Assembly (NCBI GenBank): GCA_019685655.1
Contig: JABFQP010000001.1
Span: 426,349 to 490,348, forward strand
Length of the DNA stretch: 64,000 nt
Reading direction: 5' to 3'
Origin: Candidatus Bathyarchaeota archaeon A05DMB-5
GTDB lineage: Archaea > Thermoproteota > Bathyarchaeia > Bathyarchaeales > Bathycorpusculaceae
The position numbers were made by a program, and so were the translations under genes. The notes below the pieces were generated by a model, which searched no databases, was not told where the DNA came from, and saw nothing but the letters and a program-made list of their open reading frames with translations. Within the stretch, counting starts at the first letter, position 1. Each line of letters starts with the position of its first letter. Below are positions 34,097 through 43,087 of the stretch, one piece after another.

Positions 34097-34969
34097 ATGA
34101 CTGAGTACGCCACAGAGACGCGTGGAATAAAAATAGCCTTAGCAAGCTACTTGATACTGGTCATTATACAATTAACCGCTTATCTCTTCACGAACGTTCT
34201 AGTACTGCTGGCGCAAGCCTTAGAAATGCTAAGCGACGTCTTAGTCTCCACTTTTCTTTTAATATCCACCTATTGGTCACATAAGCCTGCAGACGAGTTT
34301 CACATGTTCGGTCACGGACGAGGACAAAACGTAGCGGCTCTAGTCTCAGCCACAATCCTAATTTCTTTCATGAGTCTCGAAACATATCGAGAAGCCATTC
34401 CAAAATTCTTCCAAACTTCTGAATATAGCGAATTTCAAAACCTAACTCTTGCATTAACAGTTATCGTAGTTGGCATGTTTATAATCGCAATTCCAACAGT
34501 CGACATTTTGAGGACTAAGGCAAAAGGGGCTTCGATGAAAGCGCAACTGATTGCACTTCTTAAAGACGAATTTTCTTACATGGCTGCGTTGATTGCGGTA
34601 ATTCTCGTGGGACAAGGGTATCACTTAGCTGACCCAGCAGCCTCTATTATTGTAGCCACCGTAATCGCATTAAGCGGCATATACCTCTTTAAAGACAATG
34701 TTCACTATTTAGTAGGCAAAGCACTTGGCAGACAGTTTTTGGAGAAAATAGAATCCACAGCCAAATCCGTAAAAGGCGTGTTGGATGTTCATGATTTGAA
34801 GGCTGAATACGTTGGACCTAACATTATTCACACGGGCTTTCACATAGAAGTTGCAAGGGGCACATCAATAGAAGAAGCAGACCGCATTGCAGAAGAGGTT
34901 AAAGAAAAAATCAGCCGCGAGACAGGATGCCAACACTGCGTAATCCACGTGGACCCAGCCGAAAACTAA
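34097..34969 (+). CDS. Cation diffusion facilitator (CDF) family efflux protein
   Basis: With 290 residues, five to six membrane helices and the CDF landmarks (AQALEMLSDVLVS with the first metal-site Asp at about 46, HMFGHGRGQN around 75 and LADPAASIIVA around 176), this is a divalent cation exporter for Zn, Fe, Mn or similar. The C-terminal cytoplasmic domain has the histidine-containing HTGFHIEVARG and ends CQHCVIHVDP. It forms an operon with the DUF6448 gene just upstream and is adjacent to the iron-uptake genes, hinting at metal homeostasis. Confidence 0.88.
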   Translation: MTEYATETRGIKIALASYLILVIIQLTAYLFTNVLVLLAQALEMLSDVLVSTFLLISTYWSHKPADEFHMFGHGRGQNVAALVSATILISFMSLETYREAIPKFFQTSEYSEFQNLTLALTVIVVGMFIIAIPTVDILRTKAKGASMKAQLIALLKDEFSYMAALIAVILVGQGYHLADPAASIIVATVIALSGIYLFKDNVHYLVGKALGRQFLEKIESTAKSVKGVLDVHDLKAEYVGPNIIHTGFHIEVARGTSIEEADRIAEEVKEKISRETGCQHCVIHVDPAEN

Positions 34970-35029
34970 CTGCCTTGTGATAACCCTTTATAGTTTCGAT
35001 GCTAATTCAAAGAATGGTGAATTGATAAT

Positions 35030-35548
35030 ATGGGATATTTGGCTGTCTGGAAAGTTCTGGAAGAAATGATTATGGAATTCCGGAAAAAAGGCATCTCAAT
35101 TCCAGCGGATGTCATGGATAATTTGAAATCTGCTAGGACCATGATTAAAATTTTGAAGGCAGACCCATACCGTGGAGAGACCATGCAGAAAATTGAAGAG
35201 TACCTCGGTAATGTTGAATCTTACCTTATCTCTGAAGGACAGAAAAAATTTGGAGTGGAACACGCGGATGAATGGCTTAAACGTTTAGACGAAGCCAGTG
35301 CGCGCATGCCTGACGTGGAAGATGAAGAAACAAGATTCGTTCCCGGGTTGCCGAGAGAACAAAGGTGGATTCGAGTTAAACCTTCAGCCGAGTTATCCAT
35401 TGAAAAATTGAAAACGTTAGCTCAAGAATCAAACTTATCCTGCAAACTTCAAAATGATGGTTACCTGCTTGTATATGGCGAAGACGAACGCTTAAAAGAG
35501 TTTGTAAAGAAAATGGCTACAAAGTATGGAGTGAAGACTGAAAAATAG
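35030..35548 (+). CDS. DUF2096 family protein
   Basis: The 172-residue protein begins LAVWKVLEEMIMEFRKKG and SIPADVMDNLKSARTMI, matching archaeal DUF2096, whose role is unknown. It has a helical N-terminal half and a C-terminal beta-alpha region from about 100. It is on the same strand as smc and ends 97 bases before it, so it may be read separately. The gap before smc holds a TATA-like TTTTTATAG. Confidence 0.72.
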   Translation: MGYLAVWKVLEEMIMEFRKKGISIPADVMDNLKSARTMIKILKADPYRGETMQKIEEYLGNVESYLISEGQKKFGVEHADEWLKRLDEASARMPDVEDEETRFVPGLPREQRWIRVKPSAELSIEKLKTLAQESNLSCKLQNDGYLLVYGEDERLKEFVKKMATKYGVKTEK

Positions 35549-35626
35549 CCTTTAAACCGTGCATAACCGTTAAAGCATTGAAATGTAATCTTTTTATAGA
35601 AAAATCTTACAGAAGTCTCTATAATA

Positions 35627-35640
35627 AGATAGCTCTATCT
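35627..35640. promoter_or_regulatory. Inverted repeat in the smc leader
   Basis: AGATAG and CTATCT flank a 2-base centre, giving six-base arms just 4 bases before the possible GTG start of smc and about 30 bases downstream of the TATA-like TTTTTATAG (35591-35599). It may be an operator or a small leader hairpin controlling condensin expression. Confidence 0.35.
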
Positions 35641-35668
35641 CCCCGTGAGGGCGAGGGCGCAAACTAGG

Positions 35669-38600
35669 ATGCCCTACATTAAAAAAATCGAAGTTAAAGG
35701 TTTCAAATCGTTCGGTCCGCAAACCGTTAAAGTAACTCTAGATAGAGGCTTCACGGCAATCACGGGACCCAACGGAAGCGGAAAAACAAACATTGTTGAC
35801 GCAGTTCTATTCGCTTTAGGCGAGTTAAGCACTAGACGACTCCGCGCGGAAACCGCGGCTAAACTAATTTTCCATGGTTCTGAAAAGGCTGGATTAGAAA
35901 AGGCGAAGATGGCTAAAGTAATAATTCAGTTTGACAACTCGGACGGGCGCATGCCAGTTGATACAACAACAGTCACTGTCTCACGGGAAGTTTACAGAAA
36001 TGGACAAAGCGTTTACAGACTTAATGGAAGAAGAATCTCCCGTGCGCAGATTCTGGAAATCCTCCTAATGGCTGGAATAAGCTCAACCAGCCAAAACATA
36101 ATCTTGCAAGGCACTATAACTCGCTTAACAGACATCTCTCCACCCGAGCGTAGAAAAATAATTGAGGATTTAGTCGGAATTGCCCAGTACGACGCTGAGA
36201 AGGCTGAGGCGGAAGAAAAACTGCGCGCGGCTGACATCTCCATTCGCACAGCCATGGGTAGAATAGACGAGGTGCAAAAGCGCGTAGATGACCTAGAAAG
36301 GGAACGCAACGAGTTATTACGGTTCAGTTTTATTCAAAATGAAATAAAAAAGTTTGAAGCTGTTGAACTTTCACATGATATGGCGCAGATACAGGAAAAA
36401 ACAAAGGAAACCTCTTCACAAGCAGACAAGCTTCGAGGCATGGTTGAAAAATTAAGACAGTTACGTGAAGAGCGTAGGTCGAAAAGAAGAGAAATTGAAG
36501 GAGAATGGCGTAAGCTAAGTTCAGAACTTGTCGAGGAAGGCGGCTCCCAAGTTTTAAGGGTTCAGATAAAAATTGGCGAATTAAAATCAAAATTAACGGA
36601 GTTAACAACTAAGATAAGTTCTGGAAAAACAAGTTTGGAAGGTCTAAAACGGATAAGAGAAAACAATCTTAAACAATACCAAACCATCCGAGACGAAATC
36701 CGCGAAAACCGCTTAAAAATAAAACGACTCAAAACCGAATATGAAGAAATTCTGAACCAAATAAACGCGAAACAAGCGGAACATGACATGTTAGCAAAGG
36801 AAACCGCTCAACTATGGGAAAATCTTGGAGAAAACAGCAAAAGAATCCATGAAATAGAACAGAAACTCGAAAGCAACTACAAAAGACTAACCTATCTACG
36901 GTCTGAACAGGTGAAAAGCCACACAGCCATCAAACTACGCGCAAGACGACTCAAAGACCTGAAGGAACGCAGAGAAAGATTTGCCGCAACGCTTAGCGAA
37001 CTTGAAAAATCATTGGCTGAACTTGAAAAAGTGCAAAAGGAACAGAAAACTCAACTAAAAAATCTCGAACGTACACTTGAGCGGCGAATAGCTCAAAAAG
37101 AAGCTGTGGAACGAGAAATTGCCGAAGCTGGAAAGATAGCTGACTCAGCACGCGAAGCAGTTATAGAGTTTGTAACGCAAAAAGAGCTCGCGGAAACGGT
37201 GGCTTCTGAAGAAAAAGCTCTCAAAAGCATAGAAGAACTGGGCGATCTTGGCGTAATTTCTGGCGTGTATGGCAGATTACGTAACCTAATCAAGATTGAC
37301 AAAGCCTATAAACAAGCGATTGAAGCGGCAGCGGCTGGATGGCTTGACGCAATAGTCGTGAAGGATTTTGATGCTGCGTTTACGTGCACGGAAACTTTAA
37401 GGAGAATGAAGTTGGGGCGAATAAAAATAATTCCACTTGAAGGCGCGTTGAAACCTAAGGTTTCAAAAATTCCGGAAAGAGAAGGTGTGAACGGCGCGGC
37501 TCCATTTTTTGTGAAATGTGAGAAGCACTATGAACCAGCAGTTAACTTTGTTTTAGGCGACACGCTCATAGCTTCAGATGACAAAACCGCCTTTGCCTTA
37601 TCCAATGAAGGCTACCGCGTAGTGACAGTTAACGGAGACCTTTATGAGGTGGGCGGTGCCTTCGAAAGTGGTTATTATCGTGCACCTATTGATTTTTCCA
37701 CGATTATCCCAAGCGAATCTGCAATCAAAAGCCTTGAAGAAGCCGTGAGTGCACTCCAACAGCATCTCTCGAGAAGAGGCAGCGACATAACGACTCTCGA
37801 GGATGAAATCGATAGAACACGCGTTGAAATTACTCGCTTATCAGAGGCTATCACAACGCTCGACAGGGAAATAGTCAGGGTTAAAAGAAGCACAAGAAGA
37901 ACAAAATCAAATGTTAAGCGAGTAGAACACATCATTGGGCGGCTTGATAAAGAGGTTGAGAATGAGAAAACACAGATGTGGCTGCACAAGGCTGAACAAA
38001 GCTCTATTCAGAAAGAAATGAGAAAGCTTCAGAAGGAATTGGCTTCCCTAAAACGGAAGACGGACCCGTCGCAAATTCAAGAAATGGAAGTTAAAAGAGA
38101 AAAACTCGCAGAAGAAATAATCACTTTGAGACAGAAACTAGGCACAATCCAAACAGAAACTTCAACTCTGCAGTCACAATTTGATAACGTTTTAAGGGTT
38201 GGATATCAAAACGCAAAAATCCAACTTGCAAAGGTTGAACAGCAGTTTAGAAGAGTTGAAAAAGAAGTAGAAAGCGCGTTGCAAGAGCGGGAATCACTCA
38301 AGCATGAGTTGACGGAACTGGAAAAGAATCGCGTTGAACTCTCAAAAAGTGTTTTGTCAGCAAGAGAAGAAGCCAAGAATTTTACCGCTCAAATTGACGA
38401 TATAGATAAAGAACTGCGTAAGCTTGATTCAGAGTATGAGCAAGCTGACCGCTTGTTGAATCAGCTTCAGCTGAACATTCAAACATCATTGTTACAGCTT
38501 GAACAATACAGAAGCCAGCTTAGACAGTTAGGTTATGAGCAACCATTAACAGTGACGCCCTCGCAAGTCGCAGAAGCTGAAACATCGATAAGAATGATGC

Positions 38601-39220
38601 AGCTTGAACTCGAACGAATAGGCGCAGTAAACCAGCTCGCCCTTTCGCATTACGCAGAACAAATTTCACGTTACAAGGAACTTTCAATGAGATTAAACGA
38701 GCTGGAAAGAGAAAAACAAGCCATAGTACAGTTTATGGATGAGATAGAACGCAAAAAACGCAAGGTATTCACAGAAGCTTTCGAAAAAATCAATAATAAC
38801 CTTGGAAAGTACTTCGCAAAACTAACTGGAGGCGGAAACGCCACATTAAAACTCGAGAATCCAGACGAGCCTTTCTCTGGCGGCATCGACATGATTGTTC
38901 AGTTTCCCAACAAACCTTCCATAGTTGTAAGCGGAGCCAGTGGTGGCGAACGTTCGGTAGCAGCAGTCGCATTTATATTCGCTTTGAAAGAGTTTACTCC
39001 TGCAGCCTTCTACATACTCGACGAAATAGATGCACATCTCGACGCTTTTCATGTCTCAAAACTCGCTGACGTTCTATTGGAAGAATCTGAAAAAACCCAA
39101 TTCATAGTCATCACTCTAAAGCCCGAAATGGTAAACAAAGCACAGAAGGTTTACGGCGTTTACGGACGCAATGGAGTCTCAAATGTAATTTCAGCCAAAT
39201 TCTTAGAGGTGCCAAGCTAA
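35669..39220 (+). CDS. smc: Chromosome segregation protein SMC
   Basis: This roughly 1183-residue SMC ATPase has Walker A GPNGSGKTN near the N-terminus, a long heptad-rich coiled coil, a hinge (about 515-660, GVISGVYGRL to EVGGAFESGYY), a returning coiled coil, the ABC signature SGASGGERS (about 1087) and Walker B FYILDEIDAHLD (about 1115). It forms the ring of archaeal condensin that organises and segregates chromosomes. The ATG at 35669 starts the usual MPYIKKIEVKGFKSFG; an in-frame GTG at 35645 adds eight basic residues. It abuts scpA (the scpA ATG overlaps the final base) and scpB. Confidence 0.97.
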   Translation: MPYIKKIEVKGFKSFGPQTVKVTLDRGFTAITGPNGSGKTNIVDAVLFALGELSTRRLRAETAAKLIFHGSEKAGLEKAKMAKVIIQFDNSDGRMPVDTTTVTVSREVYRNGQSVYRLNGRRISRAQILEILLMAGISSTSQNIILQGTITRLTDISPPERRKIIEDLVGIAQYDAEKAEAEEKLRAADISIRTAMGRIDEVQKRVDDLERERNELLRFSFIQNEIKKFEAVELSHDMAQIQEKTKETSSQADKLRGMVEKLRQLREERRSKRREIEGEWRKLSSELVEEGGSQVLRVQIKIGELKSKLTELTTKISSGKTSLEGLKRIRENNLKQYQTIRDEIRENRLKIKRLKTEYEEILNQINAKQAEHDMLAKETAQLWENLGENSKRIHEIEQKLESNYKRLTYLRSEQVKSHTAIKLRARRLKDLKERRERFAATLSELEKSLAELEKVQKEQKTQLKNLERTLERRIAQKEAVEREIAEAGKIADSAREAVIEFVTQKELAETVASEEKALKSIEELGDLGVISGVYGRLRNLIKIDKAYKQAIEAAAAGWLDAIVVKDFDAAFTCTETLRRMKLGRIKIIPLEGALKPKVSKIPEREGVNGAAPFFVKCEKHYEPAVNFVLGDTLIASDDKTAFALSNEGYRVVTVNGDLYEVGGAFESGYYRAPIDFSTIIPSESAIKSLEEAVSALQQHLSRRGSDITTLEDEIDRTRVEITRLSEAITTLDREIVRVKRSTRRTKSNVKRVEHIIGRLDKEVENEKTQMWLHKAEQSSIQKEMRKLQKELASLKRKTDPSQIQEMEVKREKLAEEIITLRQKLGTIQTETSTLQSQFDNVLRVGYQNAKIQLAKVEQQFRRVEKEVESALQERESLKHELTELEKNRVELSKSVLSAREEAKNFTAQIDDIDKELRKLDSEYEQADRLLNQLQLNIQTSLLQLEQYRSQLRQLGYEQPLTVTPSQVAEAETSIRMMQLELERIGAVNQLALSHYAEQISRYKELSMRLNELEREKQAIVQFMDEIERKKRKVFTEAFEKINNNLGKYFAKLTGGGNATLKLENPDEPFSGGIDMIVQFPNKPSIVVSGASGGERSVAAVAFIFALKEFTPAAFYILDEIDAHLDAFHVSKLADVLLEESEKTQFIVITLKPEMVNKAQKVYGVYGRNGVSNVISAKFLEVPS

Positions 39221-39921
39221 TGGCTTCTACAACGCTCAAAAAGCCCTTTTACATGCGTCCCCCATGGAACATTCTATTCGAATTTCACAAACTCGAAAAG
39301 TTAACACCTTGGAACATCAACATTTCCTATCTGCTTACAACGTTTCTTGAGGAAATGGAAAGAGTTGGGCAAGTAGACTTTAGAGCTTCAGGCGTGGCTC
39401 TCGATTCTTCAGCCCTTATATATTTGATGAAGTCAAAGCTTCTGCTAAAACTTGAGGAACCACCACCGCCGCCTAAGCCCCCCCAAGACTTTCTGCCTCC
39501 ACCATTGTTTTTGCCGCTTAGACACGAGTTAACATCAACAACCATTAGTCATCTGCTTGAAGTTCTGGATGATGTCTTAAAAGGCGAAAAACTAATCCAT
39601 CTTGAAAAGGCAGTTGCAGAACCAATTCTTCCAACACCTTCAGAAATTCTTCCACAACTAGACATTTACCTAATGGAAATCGAATTGCAAATGGAAAAAC
39701 TCTACACTTCGCTTTCTGAAAGAGTCAAAGGCACGGGCATAATAGAATTTTCAACCCTAATCAAAGGTATCGGACGGTTAGAAGCCATTCGCACATTCAT
39801 ACTTTTGCTGTTTTTAGCGCAGGAAGGAAAAATAAAATTATGGCAGGATGAACAAACTGAAGAGATATACATAACTGTTGGAGATTTGAACATTGCAGAA
39901 AACAGAGAAACAAGCACTTAA
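39220..39921 (+). CDS. scpA: Segregation and condensation protein ScpA
   Basis: The 233-residue kleisin bridges the SMC head domains. The N-terminal segment with FEFHKLEKLTPWNINISYL, the conserved SALIYLMKSKLLL helix and the C-terminal winged helix (about 185-230, FILLLFLAQEGKIKLWQDE) are as expected. A Pro-rich linker (EEPPPPPKPPQDFLPPPLF) lies in the centre. It overlaps smc by one base and scpB by 29 bases, a tight condensin operon. Confidence 0.9.
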   Translation: MASTTLKKPFYMRPPWNILFEFHKLEKLTPWNINISYLLTTFLEEMERVGQVDFRASGVALDSSALIYLMKSKLLLKLEEPPPPPKPPQDFLPPPLFLPLRHELTSTTISHLLEVLDDVLKGEKLIHLEKAVAEPILPTPSEILPQLDIYLMEIELQMEKLYTSLSERVKGTGIIEFSTLIKGIGRLEAIRTFILLLFLAQEGKIKLWQDEQTEEIYITVGDLNIAENRETST

Positions 39922-40492
39922 TTTAGATATGAATCTTCAACAGCAAACTGCAGAAAAAATACAGCGTGACTTGGCCTTGGTAGAAGCCGCCTTATACGTC
40001 GCAGGTCGCCCCTTAGACCTAAACGAATTGTGTTCAGTTTTGAAAACTCGCTCAAAAAATAAGGTTAGGAAACTAGTGAAGAATATTATGCAAGATTATG
40101 CGAGCAGAAACACCGCTCTGGAAATTTTAGAGTTAAAAGACGAACGATACGTGTTGCAGTTAAAAGCAGAATTCACACCTCTCGTTAGGAGACTTGTTAA
40201 CAGACCCTTGCTTTCAACTGGTCCATTAAAAACACTCTCGTACATAGCCTATCGGCAACCTGTCTCACAAAAACGAGTCGTCGACGTCCGCGGTCACCAC
40301 GCCTACGGCCACATTAAACTGTTGAAAGAGATGGGCTTAATTGCCAGCGAAAGGAGCGGACGTTCATGGGTTCTGAAAACCACAGAATACTTTGCGGACT
40401 ATTTTGGATTGAGCCACGACACTGCAACTATGAAAAAAGAGTTAAAACATGTCTTTGAAGATTTTTCAAAACAAGAAACTCCCCAAACCTGA
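39893..40492 (+). CDS. scpB: Segregation and condensation protein ScpB
   Basis: ScpB (199 residues) consists of two winged-helix domains and binds the kleisin. LVEAALYVAGRPLDLNEL (about 28-45) and LSYIAYRQPVSQKRVVDVRG (about 115-134) are typical. The TTG at 39893 has GGAG nine bases upstream and overlaps the end of scpA; the ATG at 39929 is an alternative with no clear Shine-Dalgarno sequence. The complete SMC-ScpA-ScpB set lies in one operon, unlike archaea that use only SMC-ScpA. Confidence 0.9.
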   Translation: MQKTEKQALNLDMNLQQQTAEKIQRDLALVEAALYVAGRPLDLNELCSVLKTRSKNKVRKLVKNIMQDYASRNTALEILELKDERYVLQLKAEFTPLVRRLVNRPLLSTGPLKTLSYIAYRQPVSQKRVVDVRGHHAYGHIKLLKEMGLIASERSGRSWVLKTTEYFADYFGLSHDTATMKKELKHVFEDFSKQETPQT

Positions 40493-40502
40493 AATGGATA
40501 GG

Positions 40503-40510
40503 TTTATATG
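40503..40510 (+). promoter_or_regulatory. TATA-like box for eS8
   Basis: TTTATATG, preceded by GGATAGG, stands about 53 bases before the eS8 start codon, giving an expected transcription start near 40530. It is a standard archaeal promoter geometry, read from spacing only. Confidence 0.5.
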
Positions 40511-40562
40511 CAAAATAAAGGTTGATAGTGAACACTTAAATTAAAAGAATAGGGAAATAAGC

Positions 40563-40961
40563 ATGTCAGTTTGGCACGGTGACCTCCACAAGAAAAAACC
40601 ATCTGGAGGCAGAAAAAGAGCCTACAGAGGAAAACGAAAGTTTGAACAAGGCTCATTTCCAGTAGAAACACTCGTAGGCGAACCTAAACGCAAAATCTCC
40701 AGAGGAAGAGGCGGAAACTTAAAAGTTAAAATTTTAAGCGACAAGTATGCTTGCGTAACCGACCCTAAAAGTGGAAAAACAGCAAAAGTCGAGATTATAC
40801 GAGTCGTCAAAAACCCAACAAACATAGATTACGACCGCAGAGGCGTAATAACCAAAAGCGCCGTTGTAGAAACTTCGCTTGGCTTAGCACGTGTCACTTC
40901 TCGTCCTGGGCAAAATGGCGTAGTTAATGCCATATTAATCGGCGAAGAAGAAAAAAGCTAA
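40563..40961 (+). CDS. rps8e: 30S ribosomal protein S8e (eS8)
   Basis: A 132-residue basic ribosomal protein: SVWHGDLHKKKPSGGRKRAY at the N-terminus, GRGGNLKVKILSDKYA in the centre and RPGQNGVVNAILI near the C-terminus, all conserved in archaeal eS8. It binds the small subunit rRNA. It is preceded by a clear TATA-like box and is convergent with SRP19. Confidence 0.95.
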   Translation: MSVWHGDLHKKKPSGGRKRAYRGKRKFEQGSFPVETLVGEPKRKISRGRGGNLKVKILSDKYACVTDPKSGKTAKVEIIRVVKNPTNIDYDRRGVITKSAVVETSLGLARVTSRPGQNGVVNAILIGEEEKS

Positions 40962-40970
40962 CACACACGC

Positions 40971-41276
40971 CTATTTTGCCGTAGAAGCCGAGCTTCGAAT
41001 TTTTAAAAGCTGTTTCGCAATTTTCACAATTACTTTCTGTTTTGCCTCATTTTTCTTGACAAGTAACATGCCCGATTTTGGTAAAAATGGTGTTTTAGGA
41101 TACCCAGCATCCAAAACAAGCTCGTGTTCTAAGCCAATTTTTTCTGCAGCATCTTTTATCTCCAAGATTTTGGGAGACGGCACAGCTAAGCTTTTAGGGA
41201 CTCGTCTTCCTTCCTTTCTTGTCTTTGTTGAATCGAAATAGACTGGCCAGATTATTGCTTTGTCTTGTTTACGCAT
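40971..41276 (-). CDS. srp19: Signal recognition particle protein SRP19
   Basis: The 101-residue protein has the SRP19 signatures AIIWPVYFDSTKTRKEGRRV (about 6-25) and GYPKTPFLPKSGMLLV. It binds the 7S RNA tetraloops and promotes SRP54 loading for membrane targeting. The ATG at 41276 follows GGAG by about eight bases; a GTG six codons earlier is less likely. It is the last gene of the long minus-strand operon, next to gltX, and is convergent with eS8. Confidence 0.9.
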   Translation of the reverse strand: MRKQDKAIIWPVYFDSTKTRKEGRRVPKSLAVPSPKILEIKDAAEKIGLEHELVLDAGYPKTPFLPKSGMLLVKKNEAKQKVIVKIAKQLLKIRSSASTAK

Positions 41277-41293
41277 GTCTTCTTCTCCTTTCA

Positions 41294-43087
41294 CTACTTG
41301 TGGGCGTAGTATGCTGTTAACTTCGTGTTAACTTTGTCGATTCTGACGAAGCCAAATCTTTCAAATTGTATTATAGTGTTTGGCGTTAGCTGTTTGCAAA
41401 TGCCCTCAGCGATTCCTTCGGCAAGTGAAGCATCTGGCATTACTACTTGGCAGGGCATGTCTTCTCCAACAAGTATCCAGTGAATGAGTGGCGCTTTGGC
41501 TTTTCTGGCTTCTTCGTAGGATTCGCTGACAAACGATGCATCAACAGAATATGCGTTCATCTTCTCAATTTCTATGTTAAAAAGCTCCATGAGGCGAATG
41601 AGGCTCCCCACACTTGAGGCTTCCATATCTTTCTTTGAAACCCAGAATCTTGTAGAATCTGCTTCTCCTTCCGGCTTTACCACATATTCTCGGCTTCCCT
41701 TTTCCGGCTTGTCAGGATGCAAATGAAGCTTTGCTTTGAAAGTTTTTGGGATATGCTTCACAGTTAACTCTATTGGGTTGTGCACAAAGAAGTAGCGGTT
41801 AACTGTTGGGTCTAAAATTTTGCGGTTATATGCATAGAGGTTCTCCCAACTCAGAATCACATCAGAAGTTTTAGGTCCAACATCAATTATCATTTTCTTG
41901 ATGGCATCCGGCATTATTCCACGTCTTCTTAGCGCTGCAAAAGTTGCAAGTCGCGGGTCATCCCAGCTTTTGTATACGCCTTCCCGCATTCCCTGAACAA
42001 TTTTTGACTTGCTTAGTGAAGCTCCAGTTATCTTTAACCTACCATAGTGTATGGCTTCTGGATATCTCCACCCTAAATGTTTGTAGAGATATTCTTGTCG
42101 AGCTTGGTTTGTTAGGTGTTCTTTTCCGCGGATTATGTGGGTTACGCCCATTAAGTGGTCATCTACACCACAAGCTAGATTGTATAGGGGCCAAACGCGA
42201 TATTTGCTTCCAACGCGCGGATGCGGATACTTTTCTGTGTCTATAACACGGGCTGCGGGCCAGTCTCTAACTGCTGGGTTTGGATGGTTCAAATCGGTTT
42301 TCACTCGAAGTACAGCCTCGCCTTCGCCATAATCGCCTCTGAGCATGTGTTGCCATCTTGTTAGGTGTTCTTCTGGCGGCAGATTGCGACATTCACAAGG
42401 CTGGTTGGCTAAGTTTTTTTTTCGAAATGTTTCTGGCTGGCATGTGCAGACGTAAGCGTTGCCTTCTCTCAGCAGTTTTTCTGCATACTCATAGTAAATG
42501 GGTATCCTATCGCTTTGGATGTACTCTTCGTCTGGTTTGCATTCAAGCCAAACTAAATCTTCTCTGATGCGCTCATAAAACTCTAAAACGGGGCGCTTCA
42601 GTTTTGGGTCTGTATCCTCGAAGCGTAGAATAAATTTGCCTTTATACATGCGTGCGTACTCGTGGCATAGTATTATTGCTCTTGCTGAACCCAAATGTAT
42701 AACACAGTCGGGGTTCGGCGAAAAACGCGTTACAACCATTGCGTACTTGTCAACGTTTGGTAATGGTGGAAGACGCTTTTCCTCTTCTACCTTCTCTTTC
42801 ACGAGAGCTTCCGGCCATTTCTCTTCAACGATGCGCTTCTGCTCAGCAAAGGATAAATTGTTAACTTCTTGGATAACTTCATTGATATCGGTGGACAATT
42901 CCTTAATTTTGTCTCTCAATTCTGGTTTTTCGCCTAGAATTTTTCCAATAACTGGTCCTGCTTGTGCTTTGCCATCATGTTTAATGGCATTTAGTAAAGC
43001 AGCCTTTCGAATTGTCTCCCTCAATTCAGTGTTCTCTTTAAGTGTCAAAGATTTTAACGCTCTTTTAGAACTAGAGTTTCCTTTCAA
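41294..43087 (-). CDS. gltX: Glutamyl-tRNA synthetase, archaeal type
   Basis: This 597-residue class I synthetase charges tRNA with glutamate. An archaeal-type N-terminal helical region (about 1-90) precedes the catalytic core with RFSPNPDCVIHLGSA (the HIGH-like motif at about 132) and SLSKSKI (KMSKS-like, about 359). A Cys-rich zinc-type insertion (YVCTCQPETF, QPCECRN) is present. The C-terminal anticodon region resembles GlnRS, as in all archaeal GluRS. The start is TTG at 43087, overlapping the prenyl synthase by 17 bases. It most likely also serves tRNA-Gln for later amidation. Confidence 0.94.
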   Translation of the reverse strand: MKGNSSSKRALKSLTLKENTELRETIRKAALLNAIKHDGKAQAGPVIGKILGEKPELRDKIKELSTDINEVIQEVNNLSFAEQKRIVEEKWPEALVKEKVEEEKRLPPLPNVDKYAMVVTRFSPNPDCVIHLGSARAIILCHEYARMYKGKFILRFEDTDPKLKRPVLEFYERIREDLVWLECKPDEEYIQSDRIPIYYEYAEKLLREGNAYVCTCQPETFRKKNLANQPCECRNLPPEEHLTRWQHMLRGDYGEGEAVLRVKTDLNHPNPAVRDWPAARVIDTEKYPHPRVGSKYRVWPLYNLACGVDDHLMGVTHIIRGKEHLTNQARQEYLYKHLGWRYPEAIHYGRLKITGASLSKSKIVQGMREGVYKSWDDPRLATFAALRRRGIMPDAIKKMIIDVGPKTSDVILSWENLYAYNRKILDPTVNRYFFVHNPIELTVKHIPKTFKAKLHLHPDKPEKGSREYVVKPEGEADSTRFWVSKKDMEASSVGSLIRLMELFNIEIEKMNAYSVDASFVSESYEEARKAKAPLIHWILVGEDMPCQVVMPDASLAEGIAEGICKQLTPNTIIQFERFGFVRIDKVNTKLTAYYAHK

